DNA from: Pseudomonas sp. S35
GTDB lineage: Bacteria; Pseudomonadota; Gammaproteobacteria; Pseudomonadales; Pseudomonadaceae
NCBI RefSeq assembly: GCF_009866765.1
Contig: NZ_CP019431.1
Location: forward strand, 6,158,001-6,222,000
DNA: 64,000 nucleotides
Direction of reading: 5' to 3'
Below are positions 54,256 through 62,898 of this stretch, one piece after another (within the stretch, counting starts at the first letter, position 1; every line of letters begins with the position of its first letter). The notes below the pieces were generated by a model, which was not told where the DNA came from, did no database searches, and saw only the letters and a list, made by a program, of their open reading frames with translations. Made by a program: the position numbers and the translations under genes.

Positions 54256-55221
54256 ATGATCGAGCCGCTCATCGACCCTGGCATATGGAAGAACCGCTTC
54301 ACTCTTGGAGAGTGGAATACTCACGCATCGGTACGCACCAGTGATCACCACTATAAATTGCCTACGGACATAGAAAAACAACTGGAATCACAAGATTGGT
54401 TTCCCCCCGCTCTCCTTCCTTACCTCAGTCATCCGGAAATCAGCTCAGCCGATCCGGCCATCACTAAACGTCTTTGCGCTAATCACCTAGTAAACTTCCT
54501 TCACTACACAACACTACTTGAGCACCGGATTGTTAATCGCTCCGTCGAAGTAATCATTCATGACGAGCTCGAATTTACAATACCGCGGCGTATGAAAACA
54601 GCTGCGCTGCAACTCTATACTGATGAAGGTTACCATGCGCTATTTTCCAATCAGCTTGCCGAGCAAGTTATTGACTTCTACGGAATGACTGACCGACCGA
54701 CCACGCACAGACGAATAACGCGGCTCAATCATCTTATCGACAGAACCCCGGATAAGCAGAGAGCGCTCACATGGTTTCTAATTGGCTTCGTATCGGAAAC
54801 GATCATTGCTAAAGATCTGCGTGAGGTTTGTCAAAATACGCTGGTAAGCAGCGTTCAGGAGATGCTCAGTGACCATCTGGCTGACGAAGCAAGACACAGT
54901 CGTTATTTTAGCGAGGTATTTCATTATTTGTGGTTTCAAATGAGCGACGAAGTACGTCTCTCGTCCGCAAGACAGCTCCTAGAGATTCTTTTTATTTTCT
55001 TTGAATCTGATAAAAAATGGCTCGAGCGAAGTTTACGCAGCGTGCAATTGAGCAAGACCGCTGTTCAGCAAATACTGATCACGATGGCGGACCCACAGCA
55101 TCATATTTTTCGCACGCGCTCAGGTGCTAGTTCGACGCTTCAAGCATTGAAAAGAGCCGACTGCTTCAAACAACCTGAAATCCGACAGATGTTCTCTAAT
55201 AGGAGACTTTTAGATGAATGA
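54256..55221 (+). CDS. AurF-type diiron oxygenase
   Basis: 321 residues, helical. The seven ligands of AurF-family di-iron sites can be read in order: Glu89 (TTLLEHRIVN), Glu124 and His127 (YTDEGYHALF), Glu181 (GFVSETIIAKDL), His207, Glu211 and His214 (SDHLADEARHSRYF). Their spacing (35, 3, 54, 26, 4, 3) is almost that of AurF (35, 3, 57, 27, 4, 3, from memory). AurF oxidises an arylamine to a nitro group; relatives N-oxygenate aliphatic amines in several Pseudomonas natural-product pathways. Starts at ATG 54256 with GAGGGT upstream, 5 bp after the dehydrogenase stop; a GTG at 54211 is a less likely start. Confidence 0.82.
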   Translation: MIEPLIDPGIWKNRFTLGEWNTHASVRTSDHHYKLPTDIEKQLESQDWFPPALLPYLSHPEISSADPAITKRLCANHLVNFLHYTTLLEHRIVNRSVEVIIHDELEFTIPRRMKTAALQLYTDEGYHALFSNQLAEQVIDFYGMTDRPTTHRRITRLNHLIDRTPDKQRALTWFLIGFVSETIIAKDLREVCQNTLVSSVQEMLSDHLADEARHSRYFSEVFHYLWFQMSDEVRLSSARQLLEILFIFFESDKKWLERSLRSVQLSKTAVQQILITMADPQHHIFRTRSGASSTLQALKRADCFKQPEIRQMFSNRRLLDE

Positions 55222-56422
55222 TGCATCTACATCTATCGAAGGCAAAAGAAAGCGTAGATCTGCGGTCATTCTATTAATGACTATGGTGTTACTCGGTGTT
55301 TTCCCTCTGGATGTCCTACTCCCATCCTTTCCCGCACTGGCTGCGCACTTTCAGAGTAAGCCTGCAGACATTGCGTTCTCCATCAGCCTTTTTGCAATCG
55401 GCATCTCCCTATCACAACTTTTAATCGGTCCACTCTCAGATACCCTTGGGCGTAAGAGCTTGTTGATTGGAGGGATGATTGTATCAATCATCGGGGCAAC
55501 CGGTTGTGTGTTCTCGAACGAATACACATGGTTTCTGATATTCAGGATGATTCAAGCCATAGGCTGCGGCTGTTTCGTGCTATCACAGGCCTTGGTTCAA
55601 GATATGTTTGAAGGTAAAGAGAGGGATCGGTTACGCATCTTGATGATTACAGCCAGCGGAATTTTTATCTCCCTATCACCGCTACTCGGCAGCCTACTGC
55701 AACAGTTTCTTGATTGGCCTGGCAGTTTTTTTCTTTTTATTACATTGGCCGTTGGCGCTTTATTAAAAGCGTACTTTTTTCTGGATGGTCATCCTACAAC
55801 GCCACATCCGAACCAAAATATCGTCCGCGCTTATCAGCGGGTACTGAGCAGCGGAAGTTTCGTCGGTTATTGGCTAATTGCAGCCATTGCTTTCGCCTGT
55901 CATTTTTCATTCATTGTCATATCACCGCTTATATTCATGGATCATCTGAAGCTGTCCACCTATGAGTTCTCCCTAACCTTACTGCTTTACGGCGCGGCTT
56001 ACGTGACTGGCGGAATTGTGGCTCACATACTCTCTAATTGGCTGGCGCCCACGACTCAGATCATTTTCGGTTTGGCCCTGATTTTTTGCTCCGGACTGTT
56101 GATGTTTTTTCTGTCCCGCGTGTTTGAGCTTTCAACGGTGACGGTATTGGTGCCAATGATTATCTGCACGACTGGCACAACCATTTGTCGGCCCATCGCG
56201 ACCTCTAAAGCCATGGACGTGTTCCCGGACAGTGCCGGTACGGCGGCATCGGCTGGGAATACTTTAATTTTTATACTGGGTGGATTGATTAGCGCATTGA
56301 TCAACATAAGCACGATTAACTTGCAAATGACCCTGGCAGTGACTTTTTTGCTGCTGAGTACAACGGCTCTCGTGTTGAATTCATTGATTTCACGTCGCCA
56401 GCAACTATTGGACGTCGGTTGA
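55214..56422 (+). CDS. MFS exporter, Bcr/CflA drug-resistance type
   Basis: 402 residues, about 12 membrane spans. Motif A GPLSDTLGRKSLLIGG lies after TM2 and RMIQAIGCGCFVLSQALVQD in TM4, matching the Bcr/CflA subfamily of proton-driven exporters. The start overlaps the diiron oxygenase stop by 8 bp with AGGAG 8 bases upstream, so it is coupled. It is the obvious candidate to export, or give self-resistance to, the cluster product. No terminator is evident before ilvD. Confidence 0.88.
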   Translation: MNDASTSIEGKRKRRSAVILLMTMVLLGVFPLDVLLPSFPALAAHFQSKPADIAFSISLFAIGISLSQLLIGPLSDTLGRKSLLIGGMIVSIIGATGCVFSNEYTWFLIFRMIQAIGCGCFVLSQALVQDMFEGKERDRLRILMITASGIFISLSPLLGSLLQQFLDWPGSFFLFITLAVGALLKAYFFLDGHPTTPHPNQNIVRAYQRVLSSGSFVGYWLIAAIAFACHFSFIVISPLIFMDHLKLSTYEFSLTLLLYGAAYVTGGIVAHILSNWLAPTTQIIFGLALIFCSGLLMFFLSRVFELSTVTVLVPMIICTTGTTICRPIATSKAMDVFPDSAGTAASAGNTLIFILGGLISALINISTINLQMTLAVTFLLLSTTALVLNSLISRRQQLLDVG

Positions 56423-56620
56423 CGCCGCCAATACACGCCCAACCATTCCCTCCAGCCGCCAGCGGTGTAGAATCGGCCCTATTCATCGCCAGTCATCCCC
56501 CGGCGGGTTTATGAGCTCAAGGCCAATGCGCACGGCGATCCCGTCACGTTTGCGGCAACTTCCGGACACCAGTGCCATTTTTCGGGTGTTCCAGACGTCA
56601 ACAGAAGCTCACTCCCCAGT

Positions 56621-56648
56621 AGTACCTGATTAGTAGTTACCTGATTAG
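56621..56648. repeat. Short direct repeat upstream of ilvD
   Basis: TACCTGATTAG occurs twice, 15 bp apart (AGTACCTGATTAG and GTTACCTGATTAG), ending 16 bp before the ilvD ATG. It may be a tandem regulator site or simple duplication. Confidence 0.5.
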
Positions 56649-56664
56649 CCGCCCGGAGTGCTCC

Positions 56665-58506
56665 ATGCCAGATTACCGCTCGAAAACATCCACCCACGGC
56701 CGCAACATGGCCGGCGCGCGCGCATTGTGGCGTGCCACGGGGATGAAAGATGACGACTTCAAGAAGCCGATCATCGCGATTGCCAACTCGTTCACCCAGT
56801 TCGTACCGGGCCACGTCCACCTCAAGGACCTGGGCCAACTGGTCGCCCGCGAGATCGAACGCGCGGGCGGCGTGGCCAAGGAATTCAACACCATCGCCGT
56901 GGACGACGGCATCGCCATGGGCCATGACGGCATGCTGTATTCGCTGCCGAGCCGCGAGATCATCGCCGACTCCGTGGAATACATGGTCAACGCCCACTGC
57001 GCCGACGCCATCGTGTGCATCTCCAACTGCGACAAGATCACCCCCGGCATGCTGATGGCCGCCCTGCGCCTGAACATCCCGGTGATCTTCGTCTCCGGCG
57101 GCCCGATGGAAGCCGGCAAGACCAAACTCGCCTCCCACGGCCTCGACCTGGTCGACGCGATGGTCATCGCCGCCGATTCCAGCGCTTCTGACGAGAAGGT
57201 CGCGGAATACGAGCGCAGCGCTTGCCCGACGTGCGGTTCGTGCTCCGGCATGTTCACCGCCAACTCGATGAACTGCCTGGTGGAAGCCCTGGGCCTGGCG
57301 TTGCCGGGCAACGGTTCCACCCTGGCCACCCACAGCGACCGCGAGCAGTTGTTCCTGCAGGCCGGCCGCACCATCGTCGAGCTGTGCAAGCGTTACTACA
57401 CCGAGAACGATGACTCGGTACTGCCGCGCAACATTGCCAACTTCAAGGCTTTCGAAAACGCCATGACCCTGGACATCGCCATGGGCGGTTCCACCAACAC
57501 CATCCTGCACTTGCTGGCCGCCGCCCAGGAAGCCGAGATCGATTTCGACCTGCGCGACATCGACCGCCTGTCACGCCATGTGCCGCAACTGTGCAAGGTC
57601 GCGCCGAACATCCAGAAGTACCACATGGAAGACGTGCACCGCGCCGGCGGGATCTTCTCGATCCTCGGTTCCCTGGCCCGTGGCGGCCTGCTGCACACCG
57701 ACCTGCCGACCGTGCACAGCAAGTCCCTGGCCGAAGGCATCGCCAAGTGGGACATCACCCAGACTGACGACGAAGCCGTGCACACCTTCTTCAAGGCCGG
57801 TCCGGCGGGCATCCCGACCCAGACTGCGTTCAGCCAGTCGACCCGGTGGGACACCCTCGACGACGACCGTGAAAACGGCTGCATCCGCAGTGTCGAGCAC
57901 GCCTACTCCCAGGAAGGCGGCCTGGCCGTGCTGTACGGCAACATCGCCCTCGACGGCTGCGTGGTCAAAACTGCCGGTGTGGACGAATCCATCCACGTCT
58001 TCGAAGGTCGCGCCAAGATCTACGAAAGCCAGGACAGCTCGGTACGCGGCATCCTCGCTGACGAAGTGAAAGAAGGCGACATCGTGATCATCCGCTACGA
58101 AGGCCCGAAAGGCGGCCCGGGTATGCAGGAGATGCTCTACCCGACGTCCTACCTCAAGTCCAAAGGCCTAGGCAAAGCCTGCGCCCTGCTGACCGACGGC
58201 CGTTTCTCCGGCGGCACCTCGGGCCTGTCCATCGGCCACGCCTCGCCGGAAGCCGCTGCCGGTGGCGCGATTGGCCTGGTGCAGGATGGCGACAAGGTAC
58301 TGATCGACATTCCGAACCGCTCGATCAACCTGTTGATCAGCGACGAAGAACTGGCGGCACGCCGGGTTGAGCAGGACAAGAAAGGCTGGAAGCCGGTTGA
58401 GAAGCGTCCACGTAAAGTGACGACCGCCTTGAAGGCTTATGCCCTGCTGGCCACCAGCGCCGACAAAGGTGCAGTGCGTAACAAGGCGATGCTTGACGGT
58501 CTGTAA
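56665..58506 (+). CDS. ilvD: Dihydroxy-acid dehydratase
   Basis: 613 residues. Iron-sulfur ligand regions [15 protein letters not shown] (Cys at about residue 122) and [18 protein letters not shown] (about 195-212). [31 protein letters not shown] and the C-terminal [20 protein letters not shown] [20 protein letters not shown] confirm the family, long (IlvD/Edd) form. It acts in isoleucine, valine and leucine synthesis. A strong terminator follows. Confidence 0.97.
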   Translation: MPDYRSKTSTHGRNMAGARALWRATGMKDDDFKKPIIAIANSFTQFVPGHVHLKDLGQLVAREIERAGGVAKEFNTIAVDDGIAMGHDGMLYSLPSREIIADSVEYMVNAHCADAIVCISNCDKITPGMLMAALRLNIPVIFVSGGPMEAGKTKLASHGLDLVDAMVIAADSSASDEKVAEYERSACPTCGSCSGMFTANSMNCLVEALGLALPGNGSTLATHSDREQLFLQAGRTIVELCKRYYTENDDSVLPRNIANFKAFENAMTLDIAMGGSTNTILHLLAAAQEAEIDFDLRDIDRLSRHVPQLCKVAPNIQKYHMEDVHRAGGIFSILGSLARGGLLHTDLPTVHSKSLAEGIAKWDITQTDDEAVHTFFKAGPAGIPTQTAFSQSTRWDTLDDDRENGCIRSVEHAYSQEGGLAVLYGNIALDGCVVKTAGVDESIHVFEGRAKIYESQDSSVRGILADEVKEGDIVIIRYEGPKGGPGMQEMLYPTSYLKSKGLGKACALLTDGRFSGGTSGLSIGHASPEAAAGGAIGLVQDGDKVLIDIPNRSINLLISDEELAARRVEQDKKGWKPVEKRPRKVTTALKAYALLATSADKGAVRNKAMLDGL

Positions 58507-58520
58507 GCCTCGCGCATAAA

Positions 58521-58550
58521 AATGCCCCGCCAGGTGCGGGGCATTTTTTT
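58521..58550 (+). terminator. Rho-independent terminator of ilvD
   Basis: AATGCCCCGC / GCGGGGCATT is a perfect 10-bp stem with a 5-base loop followed by seven T residues, 14 bp after the ilvD stop. Confidence 0.92.
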
Positions 58551-58584
58551 GCCTGGTGATCATGCCAGGAACACCAAAGATCAA

Positions 58585-58613
58585 ATGTGGGAGGGGCAAG
58601 CCACTCCCGCATT
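58585..58613. repeat. REP element, diverged
   Basis: AATGTGGGAGGGGCAAGCC then ACTCCCGCATT. An imperfect copy with one G lost from the stem, between the convergent ilvD and the siderophore receptor gene. Confidence 0.75.
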
Positions 58614-58628
58614 GTTTACCTACATGGC

Positions 58629-61088
58629 TTAGAACTGCGGCTTGTACGTGACGCTGAACATCATGTTGCGTGGGTCGCCAAAGTAGTTGTTGCCCACCAA
58701 CTGGCTGTAAGACGGGATGTAGTAGCGCTTGTCGAGGATGTTGTTCACGTTCACCGCCAGGGTCACTTCGTCACTGGCCTCATAGGCCACCCGTGAGTTG
58801 AAGATCGCAAAGCCGGCCTGCCCAAAGTTACGGTCGAAGCTGGTGGTCGCCGTTTGCGCGTTGACGCCTGCACCCAGGCTGATGCGGCTCAAATCCCCCG
58901 GCAGCTTGTAGTCACCCCAGATCCGCAGCATGTGCTTGGGCACCGCTGTGCTGAAGACCTTGCCCTTGAGTTCGGTGTCTTTCAAAAACACCGTGGTGTT
59001 GTAGGTGTAGCTGCTGCTGACCTGCAGGCCCGGCGCCAACTGGCCGCTGATCTCAGCCTCCACCCCCTGGCTGCGCACCTTGCCGGAAGCGGTAGAGCAG
59101 TACCAACCGCTGCAAGCATTGGGGCCATCAATGTCCGTACTGAAGTCAGTAACGGCGCGGTTTTCGTGAATATAGCGGAACAATGCGAGGGATGTATTGA
59201 GACGTCCATCCATCAACTCACCCTTGACGCCCACCTCGTAGTTGCGCCCCTCGATCGGTGGCAGGCCGGTCTTTTGCTGGGTCAACTGGGTCTGCGGGAT
59301 AAACACCTGCGCGTAGCTGCCGTATACCGACCACTGCTCATCCAACGCATAAACCAAGCCAGCAAACGGGGTGACCTTGCCGTTGCTCTTGACCGAGTTT
59401 TTCTCACCGCCCTCCTGATACTCACGGGCGTAGTAATTGTCCTGGTCAAAGGCAAAGTCGTACCAACTGGTGCGGGCACCGAGGATCAATGTCAGAGGGT
59501 CTGTGAGGTTGATCCGCCAGGTGCCGTAAAGGCCTTTCTGGGTGATGTCATAGGTGCTTAAAGCCAGGTTGGCGCGGTCGGCAATACCGTTGTAGGTGGG
59601 TTCCGGGCGGTGATGATCAATTGCACCGATATCCGCCCCGGGCGTAAACGCACGGGCATAGCCATCATCGGTGTTGTACTTGGAATAGTTGCCGCCCAGC
59701 ACCAGGCTTTGCTTGAACGACAGCGCCTCGAAATCACCGCTGACATACATATCCAAGCCACGGTTCTTGCCATAGAAATCCGTGGAATAGTCGGCGTAGT
59801 TACCACTTTTGGTACTCCCCACCGGAACCGCACCCACGATGAATTGATAAGTTGCTTCGTTGGACTCATTCATCGCCAACGCAGAGGCTTTGAACTTCCA
59901 GTGCTCATTGAAGCGATGCTCAAGATCCAGGTACACCGCCGTCTGATCATTGAACGAGCGGTTCCAACTCGCCCCTGTATAAGTCGAACGCGACACGTCC
60001 AGCGCGCCGCCATCGGTATGACGTGGCAAGGCGATCAAATACGGGCGCCCGTGGCTTTTCTTGTTACTGAAACCGACACCCAGCGTAGTGTCATCGTCCA
60101 GGTCAAAGTCCAATGCACCGTAGACCGTCTGCTCCCAGTTCCACACGTAGTCGGTGAACGAGTGGCCTTTTTCGTAGTTGACCACCGCCCGGCCACGGAT
60201 CGTCCCGGCTTCGTTCAACGGGCCACCCACATCGGCCTGGGAGGCGTAGCGGTCCCAACTGCCAGCCTTGGCGCTCAACGTTACGGTTGGCGCCGCCTGC
60301 GGACGTTTGCGCACCAGATTCACCGCGCCCCCCGGGCTGTTTGCACCTTGCAGCAGGCCGGCGGCGCCACGCAGGACTTCCATGCGGTCGTAGATCACCA
60401 TGTTCTCGGTGATGTAGCTGCCCAGCGCATAGACGTTGCGCGGCACCGGCACACCGTCGTATTGCAGCGATTCAATCTCGAAGCCACGCGCAAACATGAA
60501 CATCCCCGGCCCCGGTGACTTAACCGACGCCATGCCCGGCACCGCTTCAATCGCCTGGGTCAACGTGGTGATGTTCTGGTCGTCCATGGCCTTGCGCGTC
60601 AGCACGCTGACCGATTGCGGGATGTCCTTGAGCTTTTGCGTACTCTTGCCGATGGTCACCGCACCCGTGGTGTAAGAGCCGCTGCCTTCGGTTGTAGTCC
60701 CCAAGTGCTCAGCACTGATGGTGGTTACACCGACTTCCAGGGCGTCACCGGTATCCACGCGTTTTTCCAGAGTGACGGTGTCTGCATTGATGAACGCCGC
60801 ACTCAGCCCCGTGCCTCCCAGCAGCGACCCCAAGGCTTCACGTTGTCCCACGTTGCCTTTTACCCCCGGCGACATCACCCCTTGGGTCAACTCCCCGGAC
60901 ACCAGCACCTGCACCCGCGTCACCGCCGAAAACGCCGCCAATGCGCCATCCAGGCTTTGCCCTGGAATATCAAACCGGTACATCTGGGCCTGGGTGGTCT
61001 CGGCGGCCTGCAAATACAGCGGCGCGGTGCCGCTGGCCAATGAGATAGCCAGTGCCAGCAAGGGCCGTACGGCGAATCGGTGTGCCAT
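58629..61088 (-). CDS. TonB-dependent siderophore receptor with signalling (STN) domain
   Basis: 819 residues. Signal peptide, then a secretin/TonB short N-terminal (STN) domain (about residues 45-115: FDIPGQSLDGALAAFSAVTR) that contacts an anti-sigma factor. After a TonB-box-like region DALEVGVTTISAEH comes the plug (IPQSVSVLTRKAMDDQN, DRMEVLRGAAGLLQGANSPG) and the beta-barrel, ending in MMFSVTYKPQF with terminal Phe. It imports a ferric siderophore across the outer membrane and signals to the FecR-like protein. Best general match is to FpvA/FhuE-like receptors; the ligand is unknown. Start at ATG 61088. Confidence 0.93.
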   Translation of the reverse strand: MAHRFAVRPLLALAISLASGTAPLYLQAAETTQAQMYRFDIPGQSLDGALAAFSAVTRVQVLVSGELTQGVMSPGVKGNVGQREALGSLLGGTGLSAAFINADTVTLEKRVDTGDALEVGVTTISAEHLGTTTEGSGSYTTGAVTIGKSTQKLKDIPQSVSVLTRKAMDDQNITTLTQAIEAVPGMASVKSPGPGMFMFARGFEIESLQYDGVPVPRNVYALGSYITENMVIYDRMEVLRGAAGLLQGANSPGGAVNLVRKRPQAAPTVTLSAKAGSWDRYASQADVGGPLNEAGTIRGRAVVNYEKGHSFTDYVWNWEQTVYGALDFDLDDDTTLGVGFSNKKSHGRPYLIALPRHTDGGALDVSRSTYTGASWNRSFNDQTAVYLDLEHRFNEHWKFKASALAMNESNEATYQFIVGAVPVGSTKSGNYADYSTDFYGKNRGLDMYVSGDFEALSFKQSLVLGGNYSKYNTDDGYARAFTPGADIGAIDHHRPEPTYNGIADRANLALSTYDITQKGLYGTWRINLTDPLTLILGARTSWYDFAFDQDNYYAREYQEGGEKNSVKSNGKVTPFAGLVYALDEQWSVYGSYAQVFIPQTQLTQQKTGLPPIEGRNYEVGVKGELMDGRLNTSLALFRYIHENRAVTDFSTDIDGPNACSGWYCSTASGKVRSQGVEAEISGQLAPGLQVSSSYTYNTTVFLKDTELKGKVFSTAVPKHMLRIWGDYKLPGDLSRISLGAGVNAQTATTSFDRNFGQAGFAIFNSRVAYEASDEVTLAVNVNNILDKRYYIPSYSQLVGNNYFGDPRNMMFSVTYKPQF

Positions 61089-61219
61089 GGATGGTGCTCC
61101 CCGGTGCAAAAAGTCTGTGATCGGCGCCGCACTACTTGAGAGTGCTTACTATTTACGCCTCAGTGATCAAGGACGACCGCTTGGGGAGAAACCCTGAAAG
61201 TTTTTTCAAAAAGTTGCGT

Positions 61220-62167
61220 TCAAGACGCCTTGCCTTCGCGCAGCACCAGTAAATACGGGGTGTAGTGCTCGGCGTGCAGGTTGAGGGTGTACTCCAGCGC
61301 CTTGATCACGGCCTCGGGTTTGTCGATTTCAAACACACCGGACACCACACGATTGCGCAGTGCGTCACCGAGTACCAGGGTCTTGCCAGGCCAGTAACGG
61401 TTCAACTCGCTGACCACCTCGGACAACGGCTGCTGGCGGAACACCAGTTGCCGCTGGCGCCAGGCAAAGCCGCTGGCCGGCTCGAAACCATGCACCTGCG
61501 CCAGTTGCCGGCCCTGATACTCCACCGCCCGCCCAGGCTCCAGATACACCGGCGCGCCGCTGCCGGCGCTGACCTCGACCTTGCCCTGCGCCACCTGCAC
61601 CCGCGTCTGCGCATCACGGCGCGCCACGCTGAACTGGGTGCCGACCACCTTCACCCAGCCATCGCCGGACTGCACCACAAAGGGCCGCGCCGGGTCTTTG
61701 GTCACCTCGAAGAAGCCTTCGCCGCGCAATAAACGGATCTGCCGTTCACCGGCGCTCATGCGGACCTGCACCGCACTGTCGGTATTGAGTTGCAGGTGTG
61801 AGCCGTCGGCCAACTCAATGCTGCGTAACTCGCCGGTGCCGGTGGCGTAGTCGGCGCGCAGGCGGTCGAGCCAGGGGGTGTTTTGCACGGTCAGGCCCAG
61901 CGCCAGCAGCACGGCGGCGGCGACGGCCCAACGGCGCACCGGTCTGCGCCAGGCGGCTTGCTGCGCCCGGCGAACCACCCGCGCCGGTTCGCGCAGGCCG
62001 CCAAGCATCGCCTGCACTTCCTGCCAGGCTTGATCCTCGGCACTGCCCTGGCCCAGCCAGACGGCAAACGCGTCCAGCTCAGCGGGCGTGACGTCGTCGG
62101 CCTGCAAGCGGAAATACCAGCCGGATGCTTCGGCGAACAGTTCGTCGGCAGTGGGTGTGGCAGTCAT
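61220..62167 (-). CDS. FecR-family anti-sigma / sigma-regulator
   Basis: 315 residues. Cytoplasmic N-terminal domain (DELFAEASGWYFRLQADDVT, WLGQGSAEDQAWQEVQAML), one membrane span near residues 90-107 (WAVAAAVLLALGLTVQNT), then a periplasmic FecR domain (GEGFFEVTKDPARPFVV) and a C-terminal region that contacts the STN domain of the receptor (FRQQPLSEVVSELNRYW). Its ATG overlaps the sigma factor stop by 4 bp. Confidence 0.93.
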   Translation of the reverse strand: MTATPTADELFAEASGWYFRLQADDVTPAELDAFAVWLGQGSAEDQAWQEVQAMLGGLREPARVVRRAQQAAWRRPVRRWAVAAAVLLALGLTVQNTPWLDRLRADYATGTGELRSIELADGSHLQLNTDSAVQVRMSAGERQIRLLRGEGFFEVTKDPARPFVVQSGDGWVKVVGTQFSVARRDAQTRVQVAQGKVEVSAGSGAPVYLEPGRAVEYQGRQLAQVHGFEPASGFAWRQRQLVFRQQPLSEVVSELNRYWPGKTLVLGDALRNRVVSGVFEIDKPEAVIKALEYTLNLHAEHYTPYLLVLREGKAS

Positions 62168-62697
62168 GACCGACGTCCTTGTGCATCGCAGGCAAGCCGC
62201 GTCTTGATGTAGGCGCGGCATTCAATCAAGGCGCGACGCAATTGGTATTCCACACTGCGCGGGGTGATCGACAGGCGTTCGCCAATCTCGCGGTAGGAAA
62301 GTTCGTCGACATGATAGAGCAGGAAGATCTGCCGAGTCGCTTCGGGCAACGCCAGGATGGCGTCCTGCATCAGTTGCTCTTGCTGGTAGGCGGCCAATTG
62401 TTCGTCGGCGCCGGGGTTGCTGCACGGCAGTTCTTCGCTGGGCTCGCCGGCATCCAGGCGCTCACGGCGAATAGCCTGGCGCTGATGATCGCGCACCAGG
62501 TTGCTGGCGATGGTGAAGAGGAAGGCTGGCAGGTTGTCGATTTTTTCGCCGGACTCCAGGCGCGCCAGGCGCAGGAACGACTCCTGAGTCAGGTCAGCGG
62601 CCACCTGGGCACTGCCGGTGCGTCGGGTGACGAAGGCTTCGAGGGCTTTCTTCTGCTCCGCGAACAGGCGCGCGATCTGCGAATTCCAGGAGAGCAC
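62164..62697 (-). CDS. FecI-type ECF sigma factor
   Basis: 177 residues. Region 2: AADLTQESFLRLARLESGEK and PAFLFTIASNLVRDHQRQAI; region 4: ALPEATRQIFLLYHVDELSY, REIGERLSITPRSVEYQLRR. FecI-like iron-starvation sigma factor that should transcribe the downstream receptor when the siderophore is bound. First gene of the sigma-FecR-receptor set. It starts at ATG 62697. Confidence 0.93.
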   Translation of the reverse strand: MLSWNSQIARLFAEQKKALEAFVTRRTGSAQVAADLTQESFLRLARLESGEKIDNLPAFLFTIASNLVRDHQRQAIRRERLDAGEPSEELPCSNPGADEQLAAYQQEQLMQDAILALPEATRQIFLLYHVDELSYREIGERLSITPRSVEYQLRRALIECRAYIKTRLACDAQGRRS

Positions 62698-62763
62698 GGC
62701 ACGACCTTGAGGGGAACGGAGGGTTCAGGAGGTGCGCACGCTAGCAGAGGATGAGATTGGTTC

Positions 62764-62781
62764 GCAATTGATATCTATTTC
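62764..62781. promoter_or_regulatory. Candidate Fur box upstream of the ECF sigma gene
   Basis: GCAATTGATATCTATTTC (GAAATAGATATCAATTGC on the sigma-gene strand) partly fits the Fur consensus of GATAAT-type hexamers. It lies 67-84 bp before the sigma factor start, where iron control is expected. The match is imperfect. Confidence 0.35.
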
Positions 62782-62812
62782 TTGCCTTGCCTTTGTGGTG
62801 TTCAGTTAGCCA

Positions 62813-62881
62813 ACGGGGGCAACCCACCTCCCACATTTCGGTTTGTGAACACTTTCAAATGTGGGAGCTGGCTTGCCTGCG
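62813..62881. repeat. Chimeric REP pair
   Basis: A degraded CGGGGGCAACCCACC plus TCCCACATTTC half of one family lies beside AATGTGGGAGCTGGCTTGCC plus TGCG of the other family, in inverted orientation, between pchP and the ECF sigma gene. Confidence 0.7.
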
Positions 62882-62898
62882 AAAAGGGCGACTCGGTC

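Noticed and set aside
56423..56664. Possible branched-chain amino-acid attenuator leader for ilvD
   Set aside because: No short frame rich in Ile, Val or Leu codons and no alternative hairpins were found.
58501..58620. Small RNA downstream of ilvD
   Set aside because: The only structure is a standard terminator followed by a REP; no independent promoter is visible.
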